In this document: one piece after another, positions 19,636 to 26,072 of the stretch | How positions within the stretch are numbered: the first letter of the stretch is position 1 | How the letters are laid out: the number at the start of each line of letters is the position of its first letter | Assembly (NCBI GenBank): GCA_051872775.1 | Contig: JBJEEE010000084.1 | Location: forward strand, 1 to 30,141 | Reading direction: 5' to 3' | Source: UMGS75 sp051872775 | GTDB taxonomy: Bacteria > Bacillota_I > Bacilli_A > ML615J-28 > CAG-313 | DNA length: 30,141 nt | Notes under the pieces: generated by a model | Databases searched by the model: none | Seen by the model: only the letters and a program-made list of their open reading frames with translations | Told to the model about the DNA's origin: nothing | Translations under genes and position numbers: made by a program

Positions 19636-20745
19636 TTATACCTCCTTTGCTTCTTCGATAGATCCTTTAATTAATATTGGACATATAGTTTTAATTTGCT
19701 TTTTTAATCTTTCCTTTATCTCTTTTCTTTTATTGTAAACTCGATAAATATCTACAATTGATTTTTGAACATTGATTTTTGGAATAGGAATTTCAACCTC
19801 ACACATTTGTTTCCATTCAAAAGTATCTCTAGCACTGCCAAAAGCATGAAACCAACAATACCTTGTAAACTCTTCTCTACTAAACCAAAGCATCAAATAT
19901 TCAGACAAGAGAATACTCTCATTTTTTACCTTAAAAGTAGCATATATTGGTGAAAGCAAAAATGAGTTTTCGGTATTATTGAGCGCTATAGAACCATCAT
20001 TGATATGTATAGGGCTATATCCAAATTCTCTTGAATCAATTCTTAAATACTTTGTTGTATCTACTCCATCCACTCTACTATTCGAATCATTTAATTTGCG
20101 TTGATTAGAGATTCCTTGTATTTGTAAAGATGAATCATCTGTCTTTCGGCTCGTTTCTTCAATATAAGGGCCGATTTTCTCACAAGGCATTTTTCTACGT
20201 AAATCTTCTATATAACCATCACAAACAAGCTTTAAATCTTCTAACCCACGCTCATAATTCTTTTGGTTTTCAAGCATTGAAATATAAACATTAACAAACT
20301 TTTCTTGAGTTGGTAAATCTGGAAGTTCTATTTCAATATCACAAAATCTATCCCAATCTAGATTTGATCTTATACTTCCATCACTATAAAAAGCTCCTAA
20401 TCTATCTTTCTCAGATGATTTAAAAAACATAAAAAAATAGCAAGGAATAACTAAATCAAGTCTTCTAACTTCAAATGTAATGTACGCTGGCGATACAATT
20501 ATTGGCTCATCATTGTTATACATACTAATCCGTATACACTGATCTCTACCAGTTTGCATACCACTGAACACAAATCGATTTCTTCTTACAACTTTATACT
20601 TGCTTTCATCCAATCCATCAGTATTAGCAGCAGTAGGCATGAATTCTTTATTGATATTAATTCCACAAAAATTTGTAATTCCAAACGAATTACGCTCATC
20701 AATAATATCTATTAAATTCCCTACTCTATACTTACTTAATGCCAT
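19636..20745 (-). CDS. hsdS: Type I restriction enzyme, specificity subunit (HsdS)
   Basis: This 369-residue protein gives the type I complex its DNA target. Two target-recognition domains (about 1-150 and 190-335) are each followed by a helical spacer. Both halves end in a parallel pattern, CDIEIELPDLPTQEKFV and CEVEIPIPKINVQKSIV, the usual repeated layout. I use the ATG at 20745 (MALSKYRVG): GAAGG lies 8 nt upstream, and the longer frame would need a TTG codon inside the upstream coding region. It overlaps the 3' end of hsdM by 14 bp, a sign of translational coupling, which the stop in hsdM may weaken. Confidence 0.9.
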   Translation of the reverse strand: MALSKYRVGNLIDIIDERNSFGITNFCGININKEFMPTAANTDGLDESKYKVVRRNRFVFSGMQTGRDQCIRISMYNNDEPIIVSPAYITFEVRRLDLVIPCYFFMFFKSSEKDRLGAFYSDGSIRSNLDWDRFCDIEIELPDLPTQEKFVNVYISMLENQKNYERGLEDLKLVCDGYIEDLRRKMPCEKIGPYIEETSRKTDDSSLQIQGISNQRKLNDSNSRVDGVDTTKYLRIDSREFGYSPIHINDGSIALNNTENSFLLSPIYATFKVKNESILLSEYLMLWFSREEFTRYCWFHAFGSARDTFEWKQMCEVEIPIPKINVQKSIVDIYRVYNKRKEIKERLKKQIKTICPILIKGSIEEAKEV

Positions 20746-22336
20746 AACCAATACCTTCAAAAGCTTCTTCAAGCATTTGCTGAGATTTCTTTTCTTCTTT
20801 CATTATTTCTTTCATTTCATTTTGAATGCGTTTCATTTCTTCTTCAAAATTAATATCTAAATCATGGTCGGTAAATTCAATATATTTGCTAGGAGTTAGA
20901 GTCCACCCTTTGTCTTTTATTTCATTAATATTTACACTTCTATAAAGTTCAGGAACTTCATATTTATTGCCATCTGTTCCTTCATTTTGCCAATCGTGAT
21001 ATATCTTAGCAGCTCTTTCTATTTGAGTAGAATCTAATCTAACTTTCTTTTTATTTTCATTCTTAACAGGATTTTCTGTCCATGTTCTTAAATCCATAAA
21101 CAATATTTCGTGTTCACGATTTCTTTGTTTTCTACCATGATATATTCCACCTTTTTTGTTCTGATTTAGAATCCATAGAGTAACACTAATGTCAGTTGTA
21201 ATAAATAATTCTCTAGGTAAAACAATTATTGCTTCTACTTTATCATTTTTAATTAATCTCTTTCTAATTTCTAAAGTATCACTATCGTTTAATGCACCAT
21301 TTGCAAGTAAAAATCACGCTACTCCTTTACCTGGCTTTAAATGTGAAAGCATATGTAAAATCCAAGCATAGTTAGCATTACTTTCTGGTGGAGTAACGTA
21401 ATCTGCCCATCTTGAATCATCTTTTAAATCAGAGTTATACCAACCCTTAAGGTTAAATGGAGGATTTGCCATTATATAATCAAAATATTTACCTTTATGT
21501 AAATCATTAGTAAATGATGAGTCATTTGTGCCACCAAGATTATTACTAATACCCCTTAATGCAAGATTCATTTTTGCAAGTCTATAAGTTGCAGCATCTT
21601 TTTCTTGGCCATAGACATTAATACTATTTAGGTTACCTTGCTTTGACTTAACTAAGTCAGCACTTTGAATAAACATACCTCCAGAACCACATGCAGGGTC
21701 ATATAAAGTACCATCAAATGGTTCAACTATAGCCGCCATTAATTGAACAACATCATGAGGGGTATAGAATTCGCCTTCTTCTTTAGTTGCATTTACTGCA
21801 AATTCCTTCAAAAAGTATTCATATACTCTTCCGATTAAATCTTTTTCTTCACCAAAAGCTTTATGACTAATTTTATTTACTTCATCAACTAATTTCTTGA
21901 TATCATTAGGAGCTAAATTCCTAGTTGTGAATGTACCTTCAACAAAGCATCCTTTTAAGGAATCATCGCTATCTGCTAAAGCTTTTAATGCATCGTCTAG
22001 CGCAACATTTAATTTAGGAGCTGGAGTATTAATAATGGTATTCCATCTAGCAATTCTAGGAAGATTATATGTTCCGTCAGTAAAAGTAGCATCTTCGATA
22101 AATGCTTTTTTTATGTTTTCATCTTCTACATCTAATCCCTGTTCTTTTAGATTAATAATTAATTTAGCAAGACCATCTTCATATTTTTCACCTATAAAGC
22201 GCAAGAAAACTAAAGTAAGCATCATATCTCTTTTTTCAAAGAATGATCCTGAGTTTCTTGCTGCTCTTAAAATATCTCTACAATTAAAAAGAATATTATC
22301 AATATTAATTGTTTTATCATTCGTTTTCTTAGCCAT
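20732..22336 (-). pseudogene. hsdM: Type I restriction methylase subunit (HsdM) interrupted by one TGA codon
   Basis: The gene encodes an N6-adenine methyltransferase of about 534 residues. The HsdM N-terminal domain (1-150) precedes the catalytic domain with the SAM motif DPACGSGG (213-220) and the catalytic NPPF (291-294). Codon 341 is TGA (21314-21316), between PGKGVA and FLLANGAL, where relatives have glycine (GVAGFxLANG). One GGA-to-TGA change explains it, and the frame continues intact to the TAA at 20732. The product would stop at 340 residues, losing the C-terminal helices that hold HsdS. I start at 22336 (MAKKTNDK) because GGAGG lies 9 nt upstream; this ATG overlaps the regulator stop by 8 nt. 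A sequencing error or recoding would restore it. Confidence 0.9.
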
Positions 22337-22538
22337 TTTCTTTTTCCTCCAATATGATGTTATATTTTTCAAACAATGGTGCTAACTTTCTTTTTGCTTT
22401 AATTGTTGGAGCATAAAGACCAGACTCCCACCTATTTACAGTAGAAAATGCAACGCCTAAAAGCTCAGCAAATTCAACTTGTGAAAGAATCATTTTACTA
22501 CGTAATTGTTTAATCGCTTTTGCATAATCAATATTCAT
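22329..22538 (-). CDS. XRE-family regulator of the restriction operon
   Basis: The 69-residue protein is almost entirely one helix-turn-helix: SQVEFAELLGVAFSTVNRWE covers the two DNA-contacting helices, followed by APTIKAKRKL. Its size and place, directly before and overlapping hsdM, resemble the small controller proteins of restriction-modification systems. These are better known from type II than type I loci. I use the ATG at 22538, with AAGGAG 7 nt upstream. Its own promoter carries a 7-bp inverted repeat across the -35 box, which fits autoregulation of the whole operon. Confidence 0.8.
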   Translation of the reverse strand: MNIDYAKAIKQLRSKMILSQVEFAELLGVAFSTVNRWESGLYAPTIKAKRKLAPLFEKYNIILEEKENG

Positions 22539-22574
22539 AATATATCTCCTTGAAATGCCGTTTTCTTTTCCATT

Positions 22575-22603
22575 ATTATAGCACTTTTTTAGCAAAATGT
22601 CTA
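22575..22603 (-). promoter_or_regulatory. Promoter of the defence operon
   Basis: The minus strand has TAGACA, a 17-bp spacer and TATAAT, about 25 bp before the ribosome site of the XRE regulator. No other strong promoter is seen before hsdM, hsdS, hsdR or the AbiH gene, which are spaced from -14 to 3 bp apart. Confidence 0.75.
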
Positions 22604-22617
22604 TTTATTCGACATTT
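22595..22617. promoter_or_regulatory. Operator-like inverted repeat over the -35 box
   Basis: AAATGTC (22595-22601) and GACATTT (22611-22617) form a perfect 7-bp inverted repeat with a 9-bp centre. One arm covers the -35 box. It is the natural candidate site for the XRE regulator; binding there would repress. Confidence 0.55.
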
Positions 22618-22659
22618 AGTCTCATTAAAATCTCATTTTTTTCTCAAAATAATACCTTC

Positions 22660-22739
22660 CGTTTTTTTAATACCCCTAACGTTTTTTAGAAACATCTTTC
22701 GTTTTTTTAATGGGTCTATCGTTTTTGAGAAGTTTTATA
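22660..22739. repeat. Four tandem 20-bp repeats with CGTTTTT core
   Basis: Units begin exactly at 22660, 22680, 22700 and 22720. Each opens with CGTTTTT, mostly followed by TTAAT or TAGAA, and ends in a variable part. A fifth isolated unit stands at 12042. The fixed 20-bp phase with a conserved core suggests a multi-site protein-binding array such as a transposon end. Confidence 0.7.
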
Positions 22740-22744
22740 GAAAT

Positions 22745-22791
22745 AAAAAAATCCTGAAGGTTAAACATCAATTTTGTTTAACAGCTCAGGA
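22745..22791 (-). terminator. Intrinsic terminator, distal
   Basis: A nested stem (TCCTGA/TCAGGA at 22752-22757 and 22786-22791, GTTAAACA/TGTTTAAC at 22760-22767 and 22775-22782) is followed by seven T on the minus strand. It would stop transcripts from the metalloid operon before they enter the defence operon. Confidence 0.8.
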
Positions 22792-22854
22792 ATTTGTATT
22801 AATTTGGTTTATTCAACTATCAATTCCGGGACTTCAACCCCTATATTTTGGTAT

Positions 22855-22892
22855 AAAAAAGCTTTGAAACAGAATTCCTACTGTATCAAAGC
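22855..22892 (-). terminator. Intrinsic terminator, proximal
   Basis: GCTTTGAAACAG (22861-22872) pairs with CTGTATCAAAGC (22881-22892) with one mismatch, and TTTTTT follows on the minus strand. It is the first terminator after the thioredoxin-like gene. Confidence 0.8.
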
Positions 22893-22934
22893 GTTTTCGT
22901 ATTTAATGTGTTAGTAGAGCAATTTTAATACAAT

Positions 22935-23018
22935 TTGGCATACCCCTTTGAAATTTTGGCATACCTAATCAAATTTTTGGCATACCTAATCAAATTTTTG
23001 GCATACCCATAACCTTTG
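22935..23018. repeat. Four tandem 21-bp repeats with TTGGCATACC core
   Basis: Units begin at 22935, 22956, 22977 and 22998. Each opens with TTGGCATACC; the second and third are identical and continue TAATCAAATTT. The array ends 3 bp before the stop of the thioredoxin-like gene. The same family recurs at 24992-25033 in the same orientation, on the other side of the metalloid cassette. Confidence 0.8.
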
Positions 23019-23021
23019 ATT

Positions 23022-23288
23022 CTATTTACAACAGCAAGCTTTTTTACTCATCGCCTTTTCGATTATGGCTTTTGCTTCTTTAACGCTCAATGCCCTACCT
23101 GCAGACATGACTTTGCCATCGATTACAAGTCCTGGAGTCGACATTACGCCTAAACTCATAATCTCTTCCATATCAGTTACATGAATGACCTCATCTGTAA
23201 TGTCCAATTCCTTTGCAGCCTCAACTATTGCCTCATAATTTGCTGTTGATTTCTTACTACAGCATCCGCCTAATGCTTGAATTTTCAT
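23022..23288 (-). CDS. Small thioredoxin-like (redox-active disulfide 2 type) protein
   Basis: The 88-residue protein has the Thioredoxin_3 fold pattern: an N-terminal MKIQALG strand, a Cys site, then EEIMSLGVMSTPGLVIDGKV (about 41-60) with the cis-Pro loop TPG. The active site has two adjacent cysteines (C9 C10) instead of the usual CxxC, and the tail ends in KKACCCK. It could bind or relay soft metals or metalloids, or reduce a thiol partner. Such proteins commonly sit beside ArsP/DUF318-type permeases, as here, 15 bp after the permease gene. AGGAGG lies before the ATG. Confidence 0.82.
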   Translation of the reverse strand: MKIQALGGCCSKKSTANYEAIVEAAKELDITDEVIHVTDMEEIMSLGVMSTPGLVIDGKVMSAGRALSVKEAKAIIEKAMSKKACCCK

Positions 23289-23303
23289 ATTAATTTTTCC
23301 TCC

Positions 23304-24419
23304 TTATATGAATAAATATCCAAATATATTAAAGAGATATCCTATTAGGATTATCCCGATAACAACAATTAAAATAAACGCACCTAATAATTTAGGCTTT
23401 ACAGCCTTTCTTAACATAATAAGCGAAGGTAAGGATAAAGCTGTAACGCTCATCATAAATGAAAGAATCGTTCCTAGACCCGCACCTTTCCCATACAGTG
23501 CTTCCGCAATTGGTAGCGTACCGAAAATATCCGCATACATTGGAGTGCCCAGCACCGTTGCAACCAATGGGGAATACCATGAATCAGATCCCAAAACCAT
23601 TTCAATCCAGCTTTCTGGGATTACGTTATGTATAATGCATCCTATACCAACTCCAATTACGATATAAATGAATACTTTTTTATATGTATCCCACATTTGT
23701 TCAAATGCATATTTGAGCCTTTCCTTTTGCGACATCTCATAACTTTCAGCATCAGCTACTGAAGCACCACTTAACACAAATGCTTCCACGTTTTTGCCTA
23801 ACCCCGTTTTTTCTATAATCGTTCCACCTACAACGGCAAGAATTAAGCCTACTAAAACATATGCAATTGCTATTGGCCATCCGAAAAATCCAACAAGTAG
23901 CATTAAAGAGCCCAAATCAACAAGCGGGCTTGATATCAAAAAACTAAATGTCACACCGCTAGATAGTCCCGCTCTAGTGAAACCAATAAAGATTGGAATG
24001 GAAGAGCACGAGCAAAATGGAGTAACGGTCCCCAATAGTGCTCCGATAATATTTGCTCCTATGCCATGGTATTTCCCTAAGATTTTCTTTGCTCTCTCTG
24101 GTGGAAAGTATGATTGAATATACGAAATGGCAAATATCAATACGCATAGCAAAATGCCAATTTTAATAAAATCGTATATGAAGAACTGTATCGCATTTTG
24201 AGTTTTAGTTTGCCACGCGGATTCTTCATAAACTCCACTTATTCCCTTAATGATTTTTCCTATCAACTCATTCAGCCACTTCATTCCTAGAATTTGGTCA
24301 CTTATAAAATCCCAAGGAAGCTTGGCAGTATCCCAACCTGCGAATATTCCAATCAATACATAAATCAAAATCATTGTTAATATTGCTATTGGAATGATCC
24401 ATTTAATTTGTTTTCTCAT
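23304..24419 (-). CDS. ArsP/DUF318-type permease, putative metalloid or metal exporter
   Basis: The 371-residue integral membrane protein has about eight to ten hydrophobic helices. The family hallmark TPFCSCSSIPIFIGF comes after the second or third helix, with thiols that could coordinate the substrate. GTPMYADIFGTLPIAEAL lies in the second half. Relatives include ArsP, which exports trivalent organoarsenicals, and other soft-metal efflux proteins; the exact substrate here is unknown. I use the ATG at 24419 (MRKQIKW), because AAAGGAG lies 5-6 nt upstream and falls within the codons of the longer frame. The gene lies between arsR and the thioredoxin-like gene and has an operator copy directly before it. 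Confidence 0.85.
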   Translation of the reverse strand: MRKQIKWIIPIAILTMILIYVLIGIFAGWDTAKLPWDFISDQILGMKWLNELIGKIIKGISGVYEESAWQTKTQNAIQFFIYDFIKIGILLCVLIFAISYIQSYFPPERAKKILGKYHGIGANIIGALLGTVTPFCSCSSIPIFIGFTRAGLSSGVTFSFLISSPLVDLGSLMLLVGFFGWPIAIAYVLVGLILAVVGGTIIEKTGLGKNVEAFVLSGASVADAESYEMSQKERLKYAFEQMWDTYKKVFIYIVIGVGIGCIIHNVIPESWIEMVLGSDSWYSPLVATVLGTPMYADIFGTLPIAEALYGKGAGLGTILSFMMSVTALSLPSLIMLRKAVKPKLLGAFILIVVIGIILIGYLFNIFGYLFI

Positions 24420-24431
24420 TTTTTCTCCTTT

Positions 24432-24450
24432 CATATAGATGTTCATCTAT
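24432..24450. promoter_or_regulatory. ArsR-type operator before the permease
   Basis: ATAGATG-TT-CATCTAT (24435-24450) is a perfect 7-2-7 inverted repeat a few bases upstream of the permease ribosome site. The half-site CATATAGATG is also present in the arsR promoter. Confidence 0.65.
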
Positions 24451-24503
24451 GCATACATTAAAAATAAAAGCCAATTAAGGCTTATTTGCAACAACATGAT
24501 TTG

Positions 24504-24788
24504 TTATCCACTATTAGAAGAACAAATGTCTTTAATAAAATTAGCTATCTCACATATGTTCTCTTTTATTAGACTGTAGTAACACCATTTGCCGTCTTTT
24601 CTTACTTCGACTATTCCCGCATTAGCCAATACCTTCATATGATGTGATAAGGTAGCTTGCGTTATGCTTAATTCCTCTAATATCTTACATGCACATAATG
24701 TTCCGTTTTTGGAGAGCATCTGAAGAATAGTAAGTCGTGTATTATCGTTTAAAAGTTTGATCTTTTCTAGAAATTCTTGATTGTTCAT
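24504..24788 (-). CDS. arsR: ArsR/SmtB-family metalloregulator
   Basis: The 94-residue repressor has the winged-helix fold with LKLLNDNTRLTIL-like helix 1 and the recognition helix SITQATLSHHMKVL (about 42-55). The wing contains VRKDGKWCYYS. Two cysteines as CAC (about 32-34) sit where ArsR proteins hold arsenite, with another Cys near the C-terminus, so a thiol-binding ligand such as As(III) or Sb(III) is likely. I use the ATG at 24788 because GAGGTG lies 5 nt upstream; the longer frame would read through the promoter. It leads the operon and probably represses itself, the permease and the thioredoxin-like gene. Confidence 0.88.
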   Translation of the reverse strand: MNNQEFLEKIKLLNDNTRLTILQMLSKNGTLCACKILEELSITQATLSHHMKVLANAGIVEVRKDGKWCYYSLIKENICEIANFIKDICSSNSG

Positions 24789-24799
24789 AAGGCACCTCA

Positions 24800-24844
24800 C
24801 ATAGATGTTAACTATATTATATACAACATATAGATGCCTGTCAA
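24800..24844 (-). promoter_or_regulatory. arsR promoter with two operator half-sites
   Basis: The minus strand has consensus TTGACA (24839-24844), a 17-bp spacer and TATAAT (24816-24821). CATATAGATG (24827-24836) lies in the spacer and CATAGATGTTAACTATAT (24800-24817) covers the start region. Bound ArsR would block RNA polymerase. Confidence 0.8.
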
Positions 24845-24919
24845 TGTGTTTGCTTGAGAATTTTGAAATCAAAATAAAAACTCCACCATTTCTGATGAAG
24901 GTCGATTCAACATCTAATC

Positions 24920-24991
24920 TTATACTTGTATCTCTTTTCCATTTCTAAATTTGAATATCAGCTTCTTGTCTTTTGATACCCACTCTACTTT
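24920..24991 (-). pseudogene. Short unidentified C-terminal remnant, possibly recombinase-like
   Basis: A 23-codon minus-strand tail reads KVEWVSKDKKLIFKFRNGKE and three more residues before TAA. It begins exactly where the 21-bp repeat array at 24992 ends. Its strand-turn-strand pattern resembles the end of large serine recombinases, but it is too short to be sure. It may be a gene cut by insertion of the repeat-bearing element. Confidence 0.3.
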
Positions 24992-25033
24992 TTAGCATGC
25001 CTAATCAAATTTTTAGCATACCCCTTTTCGCAT
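24992..25033. repeat. Two further units of the 21-bp repeat family
   Basis: Units at 24992 and 25013 open with TTAGCATGCC and TTAGCATACC; the first continues TAATCAAATTT exactly as in the array at 22956. Orientation is the same as at 22935-23018. Confidence 0.7.
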
Positions 25034-25068
25034 CAAAACATCTCATCAAATGACTTGATTCTTACATA

Positions 25069-25650
25069 TTATAAAAATGACTTCTCAAGTAGTTCTTTCA
25101 TATCCAACTTATATAACTCGCATATAGCATACAAAACATTAAGAGGAATAGTTCTCAGCCCTTTTTCATAGTTTCTGAATGCATTATTTGAAATTCCTAT
25201 GAATGAAGATATTTCAATGGAAGTATGATTTAATTCTACCCGTCTTTCTTTTAGCAAACTTCCAAGTTTAAAATTATCTATTTCGTGTACATAGATAACA
25301 TCAGAAGGCATAACAATAGCTGCCCATTTTTTAAATACCTCAAGCCTTATTCTTTTGAATGATTCCACCTTCATTCCTGCTATCAATCCATAAGGGGCTC
25401 TTGGAGAGCATAACACTTCTTTCTCGACTGCGTTGCATAGTGTCTCTATTTCCTCATATTGTTTTAATATCGTTTTCGAGTCGGCTATTTCTTTGTTTAG
25501 TTGCAGTATTTCTTTTGGCTTAAGCTCATCGAGATGGTTTCTCAATGTATACTCGCAGCAATCAATGTTAATTTCGGCATCCTGATAGATATGCTCAAGC
25601 CAGTAATAAAAATAACGAAGATTTCTCTTCTTGACATATAGTCTATTCAT
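25069..25650 (-). CDS. Protein with C-terminal XRE helix-turn-helix
   Basis: The 193-residue protein has a charged, mainly helical N-terminal region (about 1-125) with no family I recognise. A C-terminal XRE-type DNA-binding domain (about 128-188) has LGSLLKERRVELN, the recognition region ISSFIGISNNAFRNYEKG, and LNVLYAICELYKLD. Base composition is less AT-rich than its neighbours, and repeat arrays lie on both sides, so it was probably acquired by transfer. The ribosome site is moderate (AAAGGATGG before ATG). Role unknown, perhaps a regulator of a lost mobile element. Confidence 0.65.
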   Translation of the reverse strand: MNRLYVKKRNLRYFYYWLEHIYQDAEINIDCCEYTLRNHLDELKPKEILQLNKEIADSKTILKQYEEIETLCNAVEKEVLCSPRAPYGLIAGMKVESFKRIRLEVFKKWAAIVMPSDVIYVHEIDNFKLGSLLKERRVELNHTSIEISSFIGISNNAFRNYEKGLRTIPLNVLYAICELYKLDMKELLEKSFL

Positions 25651-25736
25651 CTATTTCACCATCCTTTAAGAGATGGTCGTATGTTAACTCTTAATCGATA
25701 TTAATACAGCTCTTTTGCATCAAATTTTTATCTAAT

Positions 25737-25813
25737 CGTGTTTTTGTGGTCTAATCGTGTAAAAGTAGGGGTAAACGTGTAATTGTGGCTATATCGTGTA
25801 ATTGTGATTTTGC
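25737..25813. repeat. Four 19-20-bp repeats with CGTGT core
   Basis: Units begin at 25737, 25756, 25776 and 25795 (spacing 19, 20, 19). The last two share CGTGTAATTGTG; the others share CGTGT and the following GTGG or GTAGG. It is unrelated in sequence to the other repeat families but has the same architecture. Confidence 0.65.
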
Positions 25814-25894
25814 ATACACCAGAGCAATCTCTATTTTTGTATCACAATTGCTCCAATGCCTATCCCGTGTGGAGATTTAAACTTGGCAAAAACA

Positions 25895-25938
25895 ACAAAA
25901 AAACACGTCATTGGCTACTGAAGCACAACAAACGTGTT
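25895..25938 (-). terminator. Intrinsic terminator of tRNA-Leu
   Basis: AACACGT (25902-25908) pairs with ACGTGTT (25932-25938), with more pairing inside the loop, and a T-run follows on the minus strand. It lies about 15 nt beyond the tRNA 3' end. Confidence 0.65.
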
Positions 25939-25950
25939 ATCTTTTCAATA

Positions 25951-26032
25951 TGGTGGTACCAAAGAGAGTCGAACTCTTATGATTTCTCATCAGATTCTGA
26001 GTCTGACGCGTCTACCATTCCGCCATGGTACC
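25951..26032 (-). tRNA. tRNA-Leu(CAG)
   Basis: The cloverleaf reads on the minus strand. Acceptor GGTACCA pairs with TGGTACC, the D-arm is GCGGAATGGTAGACGC, and the anticodon stem TCAGA/TCTGA encloses CTCAGAA, giving anticodon CAG. An extra arm (TGA/TCA) marks class II, and the T-arm AAGAG/CTCTT holds TTCGACT. The CCA end is encoded at 25951-25953. It decodes CUG leucine codons. A 10-bp hairpin lies directly upstream. Confidence 0.93.
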
Positions 26033-26062
26033 TATAGATTAAAGTTTATCACTTAATCTATA
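26033..26062 (-). other. 10-bp stem-loop abutting the tRNA-Leu 5' end
   Basis: TATAGATTAA (26033-26042) and TTAATCTATA (26053-26062) pair perfectly around a 10-nt loop. The stem lies 10 bp past the stop of the secreted Ig-like protein gene and touches the first base of the tRNA. Without a T-tract it is a poor terminator, so it may stabilise the mRNA 3' end or mark a processing point in a shared transcript. Confidence 0.55.
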
Positions 26063-26072
26063 TATTTTAAAC

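Larger units (their letters stand above)
22720..22950 (-). repeat. Hairpin element, copy 2
   Basis: This is the better preserved relative of 12042-12274. It starts in the last CGTTTTT unit, carries two terminator hairpins, and ends in the first GGCATACC unit. It looks like a small non-coding repeated element. Confidence 0.6.
22596..23021. other. Repeat- and hairpin-rich intergenic region
   Basis: The gap contains the promoter of the defence operon, four 20-bp repeats, two terminator hairpins inside the second hairpin element, and four 21-bp repeats that run up to the thioredoxin-like gene. No intact coding sequence is seen. Confidence 0.7.
25651..25950. other. Intergenic region with repeat array and tRNA terminator
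   Basis: The gap holds the CGTGT repeat array and the terminator of tRNA-Leu. No coding similarity is seen. Confidence 0.6.

Noticed and set aside
20746..20772. Longer HsdS starting at 20772
   Set aside because: The upstream codon would be TTG within hsdM, with no ribosome site. The ATG at 20745 has GAAGG at good spacing.
21314..21316. TGA read as Gly or Trp by a variant genetic code
   Set aside because: Long genes, including the 1594- and 1244-codon ones, have no in-frame TGA, and Trp is TGG throughout. A point mutation is simpler, though the absence of TGA stops is kept as a separate observation.
22660..23018. CRISPR array
   Set aside because: The repeats run head to tail with a 20-21-bp total period, so there are no unique spacers of about 30 bp, and no cas genes are near.
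23392..23580. Open frames inside the permease and other large genes on either strand
   Set aside because: They overlap strong coding sequence, have no ribosome sites, and their compositions are shadows of the real frame.
24468..24483. Attenuator between arsR and the permease
   Set aside because: The stem AAGCC/GGCTT is only 5 bp, with an imperfect T-tract, too weak to call.
24789..24872. Longer ArsR with 28 extra N-terminal residues
   Set aside because: The extension crosses the consensus promoter and operator of the gene; the ATG at 24788 has its own GAGGTG and gives the usual ArsR size.
25783..26037. 84-codon plus-strand frame over tRNA-Leu
   Set aside because: It is antisense to the tRNA and its terminator and has no similarity to proteins.
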